Shown here piece by piece: positions 16,295 through 23,451 of a DNA stretch of 64,000 nt. The notes under the pieces were generated by a model that did not search any database, was not told the origin of the DNA, and worked only from the letters and a program-made list of their open reading frames with translations. The stretch is from Sandaracinus amylolyticus. Lineage in GTDB: Bacteria > Myxococcota_A > Polyangia > Polyangiales > Sandaracinaceae. The translations under genes were made by a program, and so were the position numbers. Numbering within the stretch: the stretch's first letter is position 1; every line of letters starts with the position of its first letter. The stretch is taken from contig NZ_CP011125.1 of the NCBI RefSeq assembly GCF_000737325.1, positions 3,720,001-3,784,000 of the forward strand, written 5' to 3'.

Positions 16295-16489
16295 CTACTC
16301 CGCAAGCAGCGCCCGTCGTAACTGCGAGCGCAACTCGCGCGCTTCGGGCCGCGTGAGCCGGATGACTCGATCCTCCCCGAGCTGCACGATCACGATCTCG
16401 ATCACGTCGTCGCGCGAGAGGTCGCACTCCCACGCGACGACCTGGTCCTCGGGCTCCAGCTTCGTCAGACGACGGCGCAGGATCTCCAT
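16295..16489 (-). CDS. Small hypothetical protein
   Basis: 64 residues from ATG 16489, MEILRRRLTKLEPEDQVVAWECD..., ending in a helix RPEARELRSQLRRALLAE. Tightly composed of charged residues and short beta segments. No family recognised. It follows the HEPN-like gene on the same strand by about 50 bases and could be its partner; this is inference. A longer frame to 16666 overlaps the upstream gene and looks like a shadow. Confidence 0.45.
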   Translation of the reverse strand: MEILRRRLTKLEPEDQVVAWECDLSRDDVIEIVIVQLGEDRVIRLTRPEARELRSQLRRALLAE

Positions 16490-16539
16490 GGGCGACGTTT
16501 CGGGCGGGCGCGGGCGGCGTTGCCTCGTACCGACCGCCG

Positions 16540-17835
16540 TCAACCGGCGATGCCGCCCTGCCGAGACGCACGAAGAGAAGGGTCCGAGAGCGCGTACCAC
16601 CGGACGCACTGTTGCGCGGCGGCTCGCACCAAGCTGGCGAACGCGTCGAGATCCGCAGCCGGACACTCGGTGCCGCGGGTCGTGTAGTTGGCCTTCGCGT
16701 GCGAGAGCTGATTGCGAGTTGCGCTAAGCCGTTCTGCGAAGTCCGACAGCGCCTTCTCGGCGTCACTCGAAAGCTTTTCGTCACTCAGTTTGTGGAGCAG
16801 GGTGCAGAACGGCGGCGCGACGCGGCGGAGATCGGCAGCGTCGCAGCATGTGCGAATCGTCAACTCGAGCGCCCGACGATCCTCCCCGTATTCGCGCTGT
16901 CGCTCGACGACCGACTTTAGCTCCGACATGAACTTCGCGTCGGGAGCGAGGGCGTGCGGACTCATGAGCTTGGAGCGGATCTGTTGAAATCCCTCCAGAC
17001 GCACGACCGTGACTGCGACGTACTCGATGACCTTAGCGAATCCGACTACTCGCTGACTCGGATCGACGGCTCCGAGCGCCTGGACGAACAGCGACGTGAG
17101 GTCGGGGATGCCTGGACCCGTGAGAATGGGGCGGAGTCTCTCGCCGCGCTCGATGATCGCGTCGAAGCCGTCCTCCGCTCCCCATTCGGCCGGCGCCGGA
17201 CGCGCCGCTGGCACGAAATCCATCCCGCACGACGAGGCCAGCTCAAACAGGTATGCGTTCACTACGGCATCAAGCTGTGAGTCCGTCGCATTCGGCGGAT
17301 GATCGACGCGAACGTAGGTCTCGCCGGAGTGATACGGTGGGAAGTACTTGTCGTAGTCGTGTGCCGTAGCGATCGCGAGCGCGACCGGCGTTGCTCCGAC
17401 CATGACGCTGCACTTGAAAGTGCGTCCGTCAACATCGCACTTCGACTCGAAATAGCCCTTCGCAGAAACGATTCCCGGCGCTTCGGCCATGAAAGTGATC
17501 GCCGCGCCATCCTGAGGTTCGACGAACACGAAAGAGACGGCCTCGCCGCGGAGGATCTTGCGATCCAGCCACTTCCCTGACGCGGCGGACACGAACCATT
17601 GCACGTCCTGCGCTTCAAGGAGGATCTCGTCAGCCCTCGGCACACTGATCATCACCGTGGAGTCGGAGAGCACGGCGACCAGCTCGGGGGCATCAACTTC
17701 CGCCTCAAGCGCAGCCTCAGCGAAGGACAACTCGTCCAGTCCCATCCGCTTGAGGCGCGCATTCGCGTCGGAGAGCTCCTTACGGAGCTTCTCTTCTGGA
17801 ACGCTGACCCGAGACAGTGTGTATTCGTTCGTCAT
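16540..17835 (-). CDS. HEPN-motif protein, candidate RNase / defence protein
   Basis: 431 residues, unknown as a whole. Near the C terminus it has RNQLSH (Arg374 to His379), which is the R-x4-6-H motif of HEPN RNase domains, inside a helical region (DAEKALSDFAERLSATRNQLSHAKANYTTRG). N-terminal ~250 residues are mixed alpha/beta. HEPN proteins cut RNA and are common in abortive-infection systems (for example ApeA) and toxins. Codon use is visibly less GC-biased than in the neighbours, as for transferred genes. It follows a DEDDh exonuclease gene by 61 bases on the same strand. Confidence 0.6.
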   Translation of the reverse strand: MTNEYTLSRVSVPEEKLRKELSDANARLKRMGLDELSFAEAALEAEVDAPELVAVLSDSTVMISVPRADEILLEAQDVQWFVSAASGKWLDRKILRGEAVSFVFVEPQDGAAITFMAEAPGIVSAKGYFESKCDVDGRTFKCSVMVGATPVALAIATAHDYDKYFPPYHSGETYVRVDHPPNATDSQLDAVVNAYLFELASSCGMDFVPAARPAPAEWGAEDGFDAIIERGERLRPILTGPGIPDLTSLFVQALGAVDPSQRVVGFAKVIEYVAVTVVRLEGFQQIRSKLMSPHALAPDAKFMSELKSVVERQREYGEDRRALELTIRTCCDAADLRRVAPPFCTLLHKLSDEKLSSDAEKALSDFAERLSATRNQLSHAKANYTTRGTECPAADLDAFASLVRAAAQQCVRWYALSDPSLRASRQGGIAG

Positions 17836-17896
17836 CGTTCAGCCGACACTGTATTTCGCCGCAGACCGTGGTGTCGAGACCGCGGATACCACGCGC

Positions 17897-18481
17897 TCAC
17901 GCTCGAGCGCCATGGACCAACGTGAGCGGCGGACGCCAGCCCGCGAAACGCTGAAGCAAGGCGCGCAGCACTGCGAGCGTGCGGTGCACGTCGCCGCGCG
18001 CCGTGTGAGCGCCCGCGATCTCAATCCCGAGGTGCGCGCAGATCGCGTCGAGACGCAGTGACTCGACAGCGCCAGCCTGCAGCAGTGGCCACGCGAGCGT
18101 GCCCGTGTCCACGCGGTGGTGGTGGACCTCGAGATCGCCGAGCGCGGCGCGCCGGCACGCGCCGTTCACGAACCCGAGATCGAAATCGATGTTGTGCCCC
18201 GCGAGCACGCACCCGCGCGTGAGCTCGTGGACGTCGTGCATCGCGGCGCCGATCCCGATCGCGCCGTCCCAGCGCGCCGCATCGAAGCCGTTCACCGCGT
18301 GCGCGTCGGGGGTGAGCCGCTCCGGGTGTGCGGGGCGCACGCGCGCCGCGTACTCGCGTTCCACCGTCAGGGTGACCGGGTCGACGCGCAGCACGGCGAC
18401 GTCGATGATCTCGTTGCGGGTGTGATCGAGCCCGGTCGTCTCGGTGTCGAGGATCGCGAGGGGTCGGAGCAGCTTGCTCAT
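17897..18481 (-). CDS. DEDDh-family 3'-5' exonuclease (DnaQ-like)
   Basis: 194 residues from ATG 18481. Exo I: ILDTETTG (Asp12, Glu14); Exo II: LAGHNIDFD; Exo III: HTARGDVHRT with His and Asp in the H-x4-D pattern. These residues bind the two catalytic metal ions in proofreading-type and RNase T-type exonucleases. No polymerase or other domain is attached. The substrate (DNA or RNA) cannot be told from sequence. It is separated by 122 bases from the divergent tcmP gene. Confidence 0.85.
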   Translation of the reverse strand: MSKLLRPLAILDTETTGLDHTRNEIIDVAVLRVDPVTLTVEREYAARVRPAHPERLTPDAHAVNGFDAARWDGAIGIGAAMHDVHELTRGCVLAGHNIDFDLGFVNGACRRAALGDLEVHHHRVDTGTLAWPLLQAGAVESLRLDAICAHLGIEIAGAHTARGDVHRTLAVLRALLQRFAGWRPPLTLVHGARA

Positions 18482-18603
18482 GCGGTCCCGACGTCTCCGG
18501 GTCGGGTCGACTGACGAGGCAGCGAAGCACCCCTCGGGGTGAAGAACGCTCGACTTCCTTGCCCCGTGTTTGCTCCCTGCGGATCCTTCCGTTGGGAGGG
18601 ACC

Positions 18604-19779
18604 ATGAACGACCGAACGCACTTCGAGGACTACCGACCCCAAACAGCTGCAAAGCACTCGATCCTCGAGAAGTACATCTTCGCGTTCTTCAACATCGTGA
18701 AGAACAGCGCGGTCGGCGAGGCGCCGAAGAACCTCGTGTATGTCGACGGTTTCGCAGGCCGGGGCACATACGACAACGGAGACGGAACCGTGTCGCCCGG
18801 ATCGCCGTTGCGGGCGCTCGAGCGGATCGCGTCACACCGCGATCTCGCGGCGAAGGTCTCGACGATCTTCATCGAGAAAAACAAGGCCAACTACAACGAC
18901 CTGACGCAGGAACTCGCGCGTTTCTACGCAGGCCACCCGCATATCAGAGAGCCGCAGCACTCGAACGGCACGTTCGCAGAGACGATGACCACGATGCTCG
19001 ACGAGATTGAAGCCAAGCCGGACCATACGATCGCGCCCGCCTTCATTTTCGTGGATCCGTGTGGCGTTGATGGTGTCGATTTCAAAGTGATCGAGCGGAT
19101 TCTTAAGGCGCAGCGACAGTCCGAGTTCTTCATCTTCTTCAACATCGATGGTGTCCGTCGCCTGCTGGGAGCAGCCGACCACATCAAGATGCGGACTCTG
19201 ACGATGCTGCTCGGTTCCGAGGTCCGCGCGAAGCAACTCTCCGAGCAGTTCGCAGCGCTTGACGTTCCCGAGAAGCGCGAAGAGGCCGTCATCGCCTACT
19301 ACGAGTCGCTGCTGACGTCCGAGACGCCGGCGAAGTACGTGGTCCCGTTCCGCATTGAGTTCGAAGGTCGTAGGGCGACGAGCCACTACCTCATCCACGC
19401 GGCGCAGCACCGTCGCGGCTTCGCGATCATGAAGGACGTGATGTGGAACGTCGGCCAGACGGCGGAGGGCAAGGGCGGACTCGAGTTCGTGCAGTCCGGC
19501 ATGAGGATGCTGTTCACGCCGCAGTGGGACAGCATCAAGCGGAGCGTTCTCGAGGAACTGAAGACCGGCCCGCAGATCGTCTCGTATTTCTACAACGACC
19601 TGCCCGAGCGGCCGGACAACCGTCTGGCGAGACCCGCGTATCGCAACGCTCTGCTGGAACTCGAGAGCGAGCGGAAGATCGTGGTCCTCGACAAAGACGG
19701 GCGCACGCCGAAGCCCAACCGGCCGAAGCGCCACGGCAGGATCACCCTGGGCGAGAACTACTGGGTCAGGCTGCCGTAG
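18604..19779 (+). CDS. tcmP: Three-Cys-motif partner protein TcmP
   Basis: 391 residues; ATG after GGAGGG (18596-18601). A Rossmann-methyltransferase-like pattern is visible: YVDGFAGRGTYDNG (about 46-59, motif I position) and IFVDPCGVDG (148-156, motif IV position, reminiscent of the DPPY of DNA methyltransferases). The TcmP family is named after its association with a three-Cys-motif protein, which is indeed encoded convergently next door with a 14-base overlap at the 3' ends. Biochemical role unknown. Composition is less GC-rich than its neighbours, as expected of a mobile gene. Confidence 0.85.
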   Translation: MNDRTHFEDYRPQTAAKHSILEKYIFAFFNIVKNSAVGEAPKNLVYVDGFAGRGTYDNGDGTVSPGSPLRALERIASHRDLAAKVSTIFIEKNKANYNDLTQELARFYAGHPHIREPQHSNGTFAETMTTMLDEIEAKPDHTIAPAFIFVDPCGVDGVDFKVIERILKAQRQSEFFIFFNIDGVRRLLGAADHIKMRTLTMLLGSEVRAKQLSEQFAALDVPEKREEAVIAYYESLLTSETPAKYVVPFRIEFEGRRATSHYLIHAAQHRRGFAIMKDVMWNVGQTAEGKGGLEFVQSGMRMLFTPQWDSIKRSVLEELKTGPQIVSYFYNDLPERPDNRLARPAYRNALLELESERKIVVLDKDGRTPKPNRPKRHGRITLGENYWVRLP

Positions 19780-20521
19780 CCCTTATCGGCGGCATCTCGT
19801 CATAGGTCCGTCCGTCCAGCGATCGACCAGCGGACTTCTTTCGCACCCCGCCCCATTGCTTGAAGAAGAACGGGACCGCGGCACGCTGACACTTGGCGTG
19901 GATCTCTCGAACCCACTCGGGCTCGAGATGGCGTGCCGCAGGGCCGGATTCGCCGCCGACGATCACCCACTGGATCCCAGCGACGTCCAGATCGGGCAGG
20001 CCTTCAAGTAGAGGCTCGAGGGACAAGAAGCGCACCTTCGCCGGAACGCTCACGAGATGCTCGATCCGCGGCAGGTACCGCTGCGACTCCACGCTCACGC
20101 CCATCCAAACGTTCGACGGCCACGGGAGCCGGCCAGCGAGCTCAGCGAGTCGTTCCGACCGCTTCGTGAGCACCTGGAACGTGTGCCAGTGTGCTCGCTC
20201 CATCGTGGCGAACACCTCGCGGATGAAGTCGAGCGGCACGCTCTCGTGGAACAGGTCAGACATTGAGTTCACGAACACGAGGCGCGGCCGTCGCCAGTGC
20301 AGCGGCTCGTCGAGCGCCTCGCGCACGAGCTTCACGGTCCCCGTCCACTGCGGACCCTTGCGACTGAGGCGGGTGAGTCCTTCGTACGCTCCACCGGGCG
20401 CGCTGAAACGATGTGCCATCCGCTCGGCGTAACAGCGCTCGCACCCAGGAGAGACGCGGCTGCATCCGCGCACCGGGTTCCAGGTGGACTCGGTCCATTC
20501 GATCGACGAGATCGTGCTCAT
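19766..20521 (-). CDS. Three-Cys-motif protein (DUF5131 / phage Gp37-Gp68 family)
   Basis: 251 residues from ATG 20521. The N-terminal segment WNPVRGCSRVSPGCERCYAE holds Cys20, Cys27 and Cys30, a C-x6-C-x2-C motif like that of radical-SAM enzymes. Further features: VFVNSMSDLFHESVP, VLTKRSERL, VGVSVESQ, LSLEPLLEGL and VIVGGESGP, the usual sequence landmarks of this family. It pairs with TcmP. Function unknown; an iron-sulfur radical enzyme is a reasonable guess. An 11-base palindrome TGTACTGTACA lies upstream at 20582-20592. Confidence 0.85.
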   Translation of the reverse strand: MSTISSIEWTESTWNPVRGCSRVSPGCERCYAERMAHRFSAPGGAYEGLTRLSRKGPQWTGTVKLVREALDEPLHWRRPRLVFVNSMSDLFHESVPLDFIREVFATMERAHWHTFQVLTKRSERLAELAGRLPWPSNVWMGVSVESQRYLPRIEHLVSVPAKVRFLSLEPLLEGLPDLDVAGIQWVIVGGESGPAARHLEPEWVREIHAKCQRAAVPFFFKQWGGVRKKSAGRSLDGRTYDEMPPIRATAA

Positions 20522-20789
20522 GCAGCGCCTCCGGGCGGAGCCTACTAGCGTCACGCAGCGACCGCACCACGGGGCGCCGGTTGTACTGTACATCGGTTCA
20601 GCAGTGGCGCACCAGTGCTCACGGCTTCCGCGTCACGGACCCGGGCTCGTCTGGATCTGTGACGGTCGTAACGGCCTGCGAAACGGGCTCCGATCCGCCC
20701 TGATTCGCGCGGGCGGCCCTCCGAGTAGAGAGATTGCCGATCCGCGTAGAATCGGGCTGCATCGGCTCACGCCGCGACGCGCGCCTCTC
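20522..20789. other. Intergenic region upstream of the three-Cys-motif gene
   Basis: 268 bases without a convincing gene. It should contain the minus-strand promoter of the three-Cys-motif gene. The palindrome TGTAC-T-GTACA at 20582-20592 is the only clear element. Several short ORFs cross it but none has a good start or composition. Confidence 0.4.
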
Positions 20790-20809
20790 TTCGACTCCCG
20801 GCGCCTCCA
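20790..20809 (+). other. tRNA/tmRNA 3'-end-like sequence, possible attachment site (attR)
   Basis: TTCGACTCCCGGCGCCTCCA reads as T-loop (TTCGACT), 3' T-stem strand (CCCGG), 3' acceptor strand (CGCCTCC) and discriminator A of a tRNA or tmRNA, but no matching 5' part is present upstream. Such truncated 3' ends are left at the far side of elements that integrate into tRNA/tmRNA genes. Orientation and place (right end of the phage/cargo block) fit an attR. The intact gene would lie left of the window. No search could be run. Confidence 0.4.
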
Positions 20810-20868
20810 GACACAATCGCCCGAGAGACCGCCGAATCGTAGGCGGTCGTCACAAAGGGCGTAGCAAG

Positions 20869-20908
20869 CGGCCTCGGTTCCTCGATGGAACCGGGGCCGT
20901 TCGCTTTT
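20869..20908 (+). terminator. Intrinsic terminator with no complete gene upstream
   Basis: Stem CGGCCTCGGTTCC / GGAACCGGGGCCG (13 pairs including one G-U), loop TCGAT, followed by TTCGCTTTT. No + strand gene precedes it for 1 kb. It lies 60 bases after the tRNA/tmRNA-like 3' end and is best explained as the former terminator of that RNA gene, cut off by integration. Confidence 0.7.
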
Positions 20909-21010
20909 CAGCTCAGCGCGTGCCGCGTCCCCGCCGGATCGTCGTGCACGACGCTGAAATCGCGCTGGCACCACCGCGATCGCCCGATCCCGCCGTCAGC
21001 GCCTCGAAGG

Positions 21011-21230
21011 GCGACCGAAGTCGGCCGACCCTGGATTTGAAATCCAGGCTCGACGATCGGGATCGTGTCCCCGGGCGATTCTGAGCCGTCGCGGGACGAT
21101 CGAAGTCATCGATCCTGGATTTCAAATCCAGGGGACGGCGATCGCGATCGTCCTCGAACGATTCTGCGAGGCCGCGGCACGACTGAAGTCGTCTGACACG
21201 CAGCGTGAGACGATCGAGGTCGTTCCGCGC
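21011..21230. repeat. Degenerate ~84-base repeats with a 19-base palindrome core
   Basis: Two related units start at about 21011 and 21095. Each has a 'CGA-C/T-CGAAGTC' start, the palindrome CCTGGATTT-G/C-AAATCCAGG (21030-21048 and 21114-21132), a GATCGxGATCGT block and a CGATTCTG block. Fragments of two more units (CGACTGAAGTCGTC at about 21179, CGATCGAGGTCGTT at about 21210) follow. No gene is seen in 20910-21363. The elements could be transcribed hairpins, protein binding sites or a REP-like intergenic repeat. Confidence 0.6.
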
Positions 21231-21363
21231 GACCGCAGGCGCTCTCTCAACGAACCGTGCGCTGCAGGCGCTCCGTCGCGACAGTCGAGGCGCTGGACGC
21301 TCATCTCCCGCTCGTACACGGACGTGATGCTCGTTCGCATGGCGCGCGAGCATCACGCCGCGC

Positions 21364-22131
21364 TCACTCCGCGGCGATGCTCGCGCGCGCTCGGTCGCAC
21401 TCCTCGCAGCGCGCGCCCGCGCCGCACAGGAACGTGAGCGGGTCGCTCGCGAGCCGCTCGAGCGCGATGCGCACGACGTCGCGCGCATCGCACAGCCGCG
21501 CGTGCGCGCTTCCGACGGGTCCTTCGCGCTGCAGATCGCGCGCGCGCAGCCACGCATCCATCTTCCGGAAGCCGATGCAACAGTGATCGCTCTCGGGGAT
21601 CATCACGGTCGTCGCCGCTCCGTCGAGCTCGACGACGCACGGGTGCTCGACCGAGTACGGCACACGCGCGATCGACTCCGCGAGGTGCAGCGTCGTGCTC
21701 TCGCTGTGCTCGACGCCGAGCAGCAGCACCTGCCCGCCGAGCTCGTGCACGCGACCCACCGGGCTGTCGACGCCGTGCGGCGGCGAGAGCGGCTGCGGGG
21801 CACAGATCGCGTGCGCCTGTGGTCCTTCGGCGGCGAACGACGCACCCGGGTGCGTGCTCCGCACGACGCCCGGCTCGCGCCAGAAGGTCTCCGCCACGAT
21901 GCCCATGTCGAGCGTCGGCGTCGACGTGGGATCGAACACGCTCTCGCCGTCGGTCATCGTGGGCATCACGAGCGTGCCCGCGCGGCCGATCGCATCGCGC
22001 AGCGCGGCGATCAGTCCGCGCGGTCCGCCCTCGATCGGACGCACCGCGCGGAACGACGTGTGGACCAGCAGCACGCCGCCCTCGCGCACGCCGAGCGCAC
22101 GGAGCTGCGTCAGGACTTGCTCGCGCTTCAT
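21364..22131 (-). CDS. AAC(3) family N-acetyltransferase
   Basis: 255 residues. Landmarks of the antibiotic acetyltransferase (AAC(3)-like) family: LLVHTSFRAV (21-30), LIAALRDAIG, GTLVMPTMTD, REPGVVRSTHPGASFAA (86-101), GVEHSESTTLH (139-149, with the acetyl-CoA/catalytic His region) and ESDHCCIG. Members acetylate the 3-amino group of aminoglycosides, but many chromosomal ones have other substrates. The C terminus has an added Cys cluster, CGAGARCEEC. It diverges from the methyltransferase gene; a palindrome lies between them. Confidence 0.85.
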   Translation of the reverse strand: MKREQVLTQLRALGVREGGVLLVHTSFRAVRPIEGGPRGLIAALRDAIGRAGTLVMPTMTDGESVFDPTSTPTLDMGIVAETFWREPGVVRSTHPGASFAAEGPQAHAICAPQPLSPPHGVDSPVGRVHELGGQVLLLGVEHSESTTLHLAESIARVPYSVEHPCVVELDGAATTVMIPESDHCCIGFRKMDAWLRARDLQREGPVGSAHARLCDARDVVRIALERLASDPLTFLCGAGARCEECDRARASIAAE

Positions 22132-22161
22132 CGCCGTCCCGTTCGCTCGAGGACGTCACGA

Positions 22162-22176
22162 CGTTACTCGGTAACG
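22162..22176. promoter_or_regulatory. Palindrome between divergent genes, possible repressor site
   Basis: CGTTAC-TCG-GTAACG in the 74-base gap between the AAC(3)-like gene and the methyltransferase gene. Its form is like operators of TetR-type repressors. No regulator gene is adjacent. Confidence 0.35.
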
Positions 22177-22205
22177 CGACGCGCATCGCGCGCGTATGCG
22201 TCTCC

Positions 22206-22955
22206 ATGCAGCCGCGCCTCTACGACGAGCTCGTGCCCTGGTACCGCCTGATCGATCCACCCGCCGATCACGCGCCCGAGGTCGCGAGCTTCGTCGACGC
22301 GATCGAGCGCGCCGCGCGACGCCCGCTCGAGACCGCGCTCGAGCTCGGCGCGGGCGCGGGAAACAACGCCGTGCACATGAAGCGTCGCTTCCGCTGCACG
22401 CTGAGCGACGTCTCCGCGCCGATGCTCGCACTCAGCCGCGAGCTCAACCCGGAGTGCGAGCACGTGCTCGGCGACATGCGCACGCTGCGCCTCGATCGCG
22501 TCTTCGACGCGGTGCTCGTGCACGACGCGATCATGTACATGACGAGCGAGGCCGACCTCGCCGCGGCCGTGCGCACCGCGTTCGTGCACACGGCGCCGGG
22601 CGGCGTCGCGGTGTTCGCGCCCGACGTGTACCGCGAGACGTTCCGCGATCACACGGAGCTGCTGTCGGAGGACCTCGGCGCTCGCTCGATGCGCGGCATC
22701 GAGTGGACGTGGGATCCCGATCCCTCCGACGACACCTTCGTCACCGAGTACGCGTTCGTGCTGCGCGACACGTCGACGAACGAGGTGCGCGCCGTGCACG
22801 ATCGCCACGTCGAGGGCCTGTTCGCGCAGGCGACGTGGCGACGCGTGCTGGAGCGCGCCGGCTATCGGGTCGCGACGTTCGCGCGGCCGCTCGACTCCGA
22901 ATCGGACACGAACGAGGGCGCGTTCGACGAGTGCTTCGTCTGTCTGCGCCCCTGA
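22206..22955 (+). CDS. Class I SAM-dependent methyltransferase
   Basis: 249 residues from ATG 22206. Motif I ALELGAGAGNNAVHM (about 43-57, Gly-rich SAM loop), then CTLSDVSAPMLALSRE (motif II with acidic residue), GDMRTLRLDRVFDAVLVHDAIMYM (motif III/IV) and GGVAVFAPD. A UbiE/biosynthetic-type methyltransferase fold; the C-terminal ~80 residues form the substrate lid. The substrate is unknown. Divergent from the AAC(3)-like gene, seven bases before the convergent VOC gene. Confidence 0.85.
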   Translation: MQPRLYDELVPWYRLIDPPADHAPEVASFVDAIERAARRPLETALELGAGAGNNAVHMKRRFRCTLSDVSAPMLALSRELNPECEHVLGDMRTLRLDRVFDAVLVHDAIMYMTSEADLAAAVRTAFVHTAPGGVAVFAPDVYRETFRDHTELLSEDLGARSMRGIEWTWDPDPSDDTFVTEYAFVLRDTSTNEVRAVHDRHVEGLFAQATWRRVLERAGYRVATFARPLDSESDTNEGAFDECFVCLRP

Positions 22956-22961
22956 CGCGCG

Positions 22962-23378
22962 TCACTGCGGCTGGATCGCGGCGGGGTCCATCCACATGAC
23001 CTCCCAGTGGTGCCCGTCGACGTCGTAGAAGCTCCAGCCGTACATGAAGCCCATGTCCATCTTGGTCATCGCGTGGCGGCCGCCCGCGGCGACCGCCTTC
23101 TCGACGATCTGATCGACCTCTTCGCGGCTGGTGCACGAGAGCGCGAAGAGCCCCTCGCTGGCCTTCGACGTGTCGCAGATCGCGTTCTTCGTGAACTGCG
23201 AGAACTTGCTCTCGGTGAGCAGCATCACGAACGCCTGCTCGCTGACGACCATGCAGGCCGCGGTCTCGTCGGTGAACTGCTTGTTGAACTCGAAGCCGAG
23301 CTTCGAGAAGAACTGCATCGAGCGCGGGAGATCACGGACCGAGAGGTTCACGAAGAGCATGCGCGAGTTGCCAGCCAT
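22962..23378 (-). CDS. VOC family protein (glyoxalase/bleomycin resistance fold)
   Basis: 138 residues. LFVNLSVRDLPRSMQFFSKLGFEFN is the first beta-alpha-beta unit of the vicinal oxygen chelate fold; GFMYGWSFYDVDGHHWEVMWMDP is the closing unit, with His and Glu that bind metal in this family. The reaction is not known. The gene lies 73 bases downstream of the SigG-type sigma factor gene on the same strand and is probably co-transcribed and controlled by it. Confidence 0.9.
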   Translation of the reverse strand: MAGNSRMLFVNLSVRDLPRSMQFFSKLGFEFNKQFTDETAACMVVSEQAFVMLLTESKFSQFTKNAICDTSKASEGLFALSCTSREEVDQIVEKAVAAGGRHAMTKMDMGFMYGWSFYDVDGHHWEVMWMDPAAIQPQ

Positions 23379-23451
23379 GGTTGCCTTCCTTTCGAGGTTC
23401 GTAGATTGGACAGCTCGGCCGCGCGAGACTCATCGGCCGCGCGCAAAAAAA

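Noticed and set aside
20640-20812. A complete tmRNA or tRNA gene ending at 20809.
   Set aside because: No 5' acceptor strand (GGAGGCG) pairs with the 3' end at a suitable distance, the T-stem 5' strand does not pair, and no tag-peptide frame was found. Only the last 20 bases fit.
21030-21132. The cores CTGGA-TTTGAAA-TCCAG and CTGGA-TTTCAAA-TCCAG look like tRNA anticodon arms (anticodons TGA and TCA).
   Set aside because: No T-loop (TTCRA), D-arm or matching acceptor stem lies at the right distance in either copy; they are better explained as palindromes of a repeat.
21011-21230. CRISPR array.
   Set aside because: Units are degenerate and the whole unit is repeated, with no unique spacers and no cas genes.
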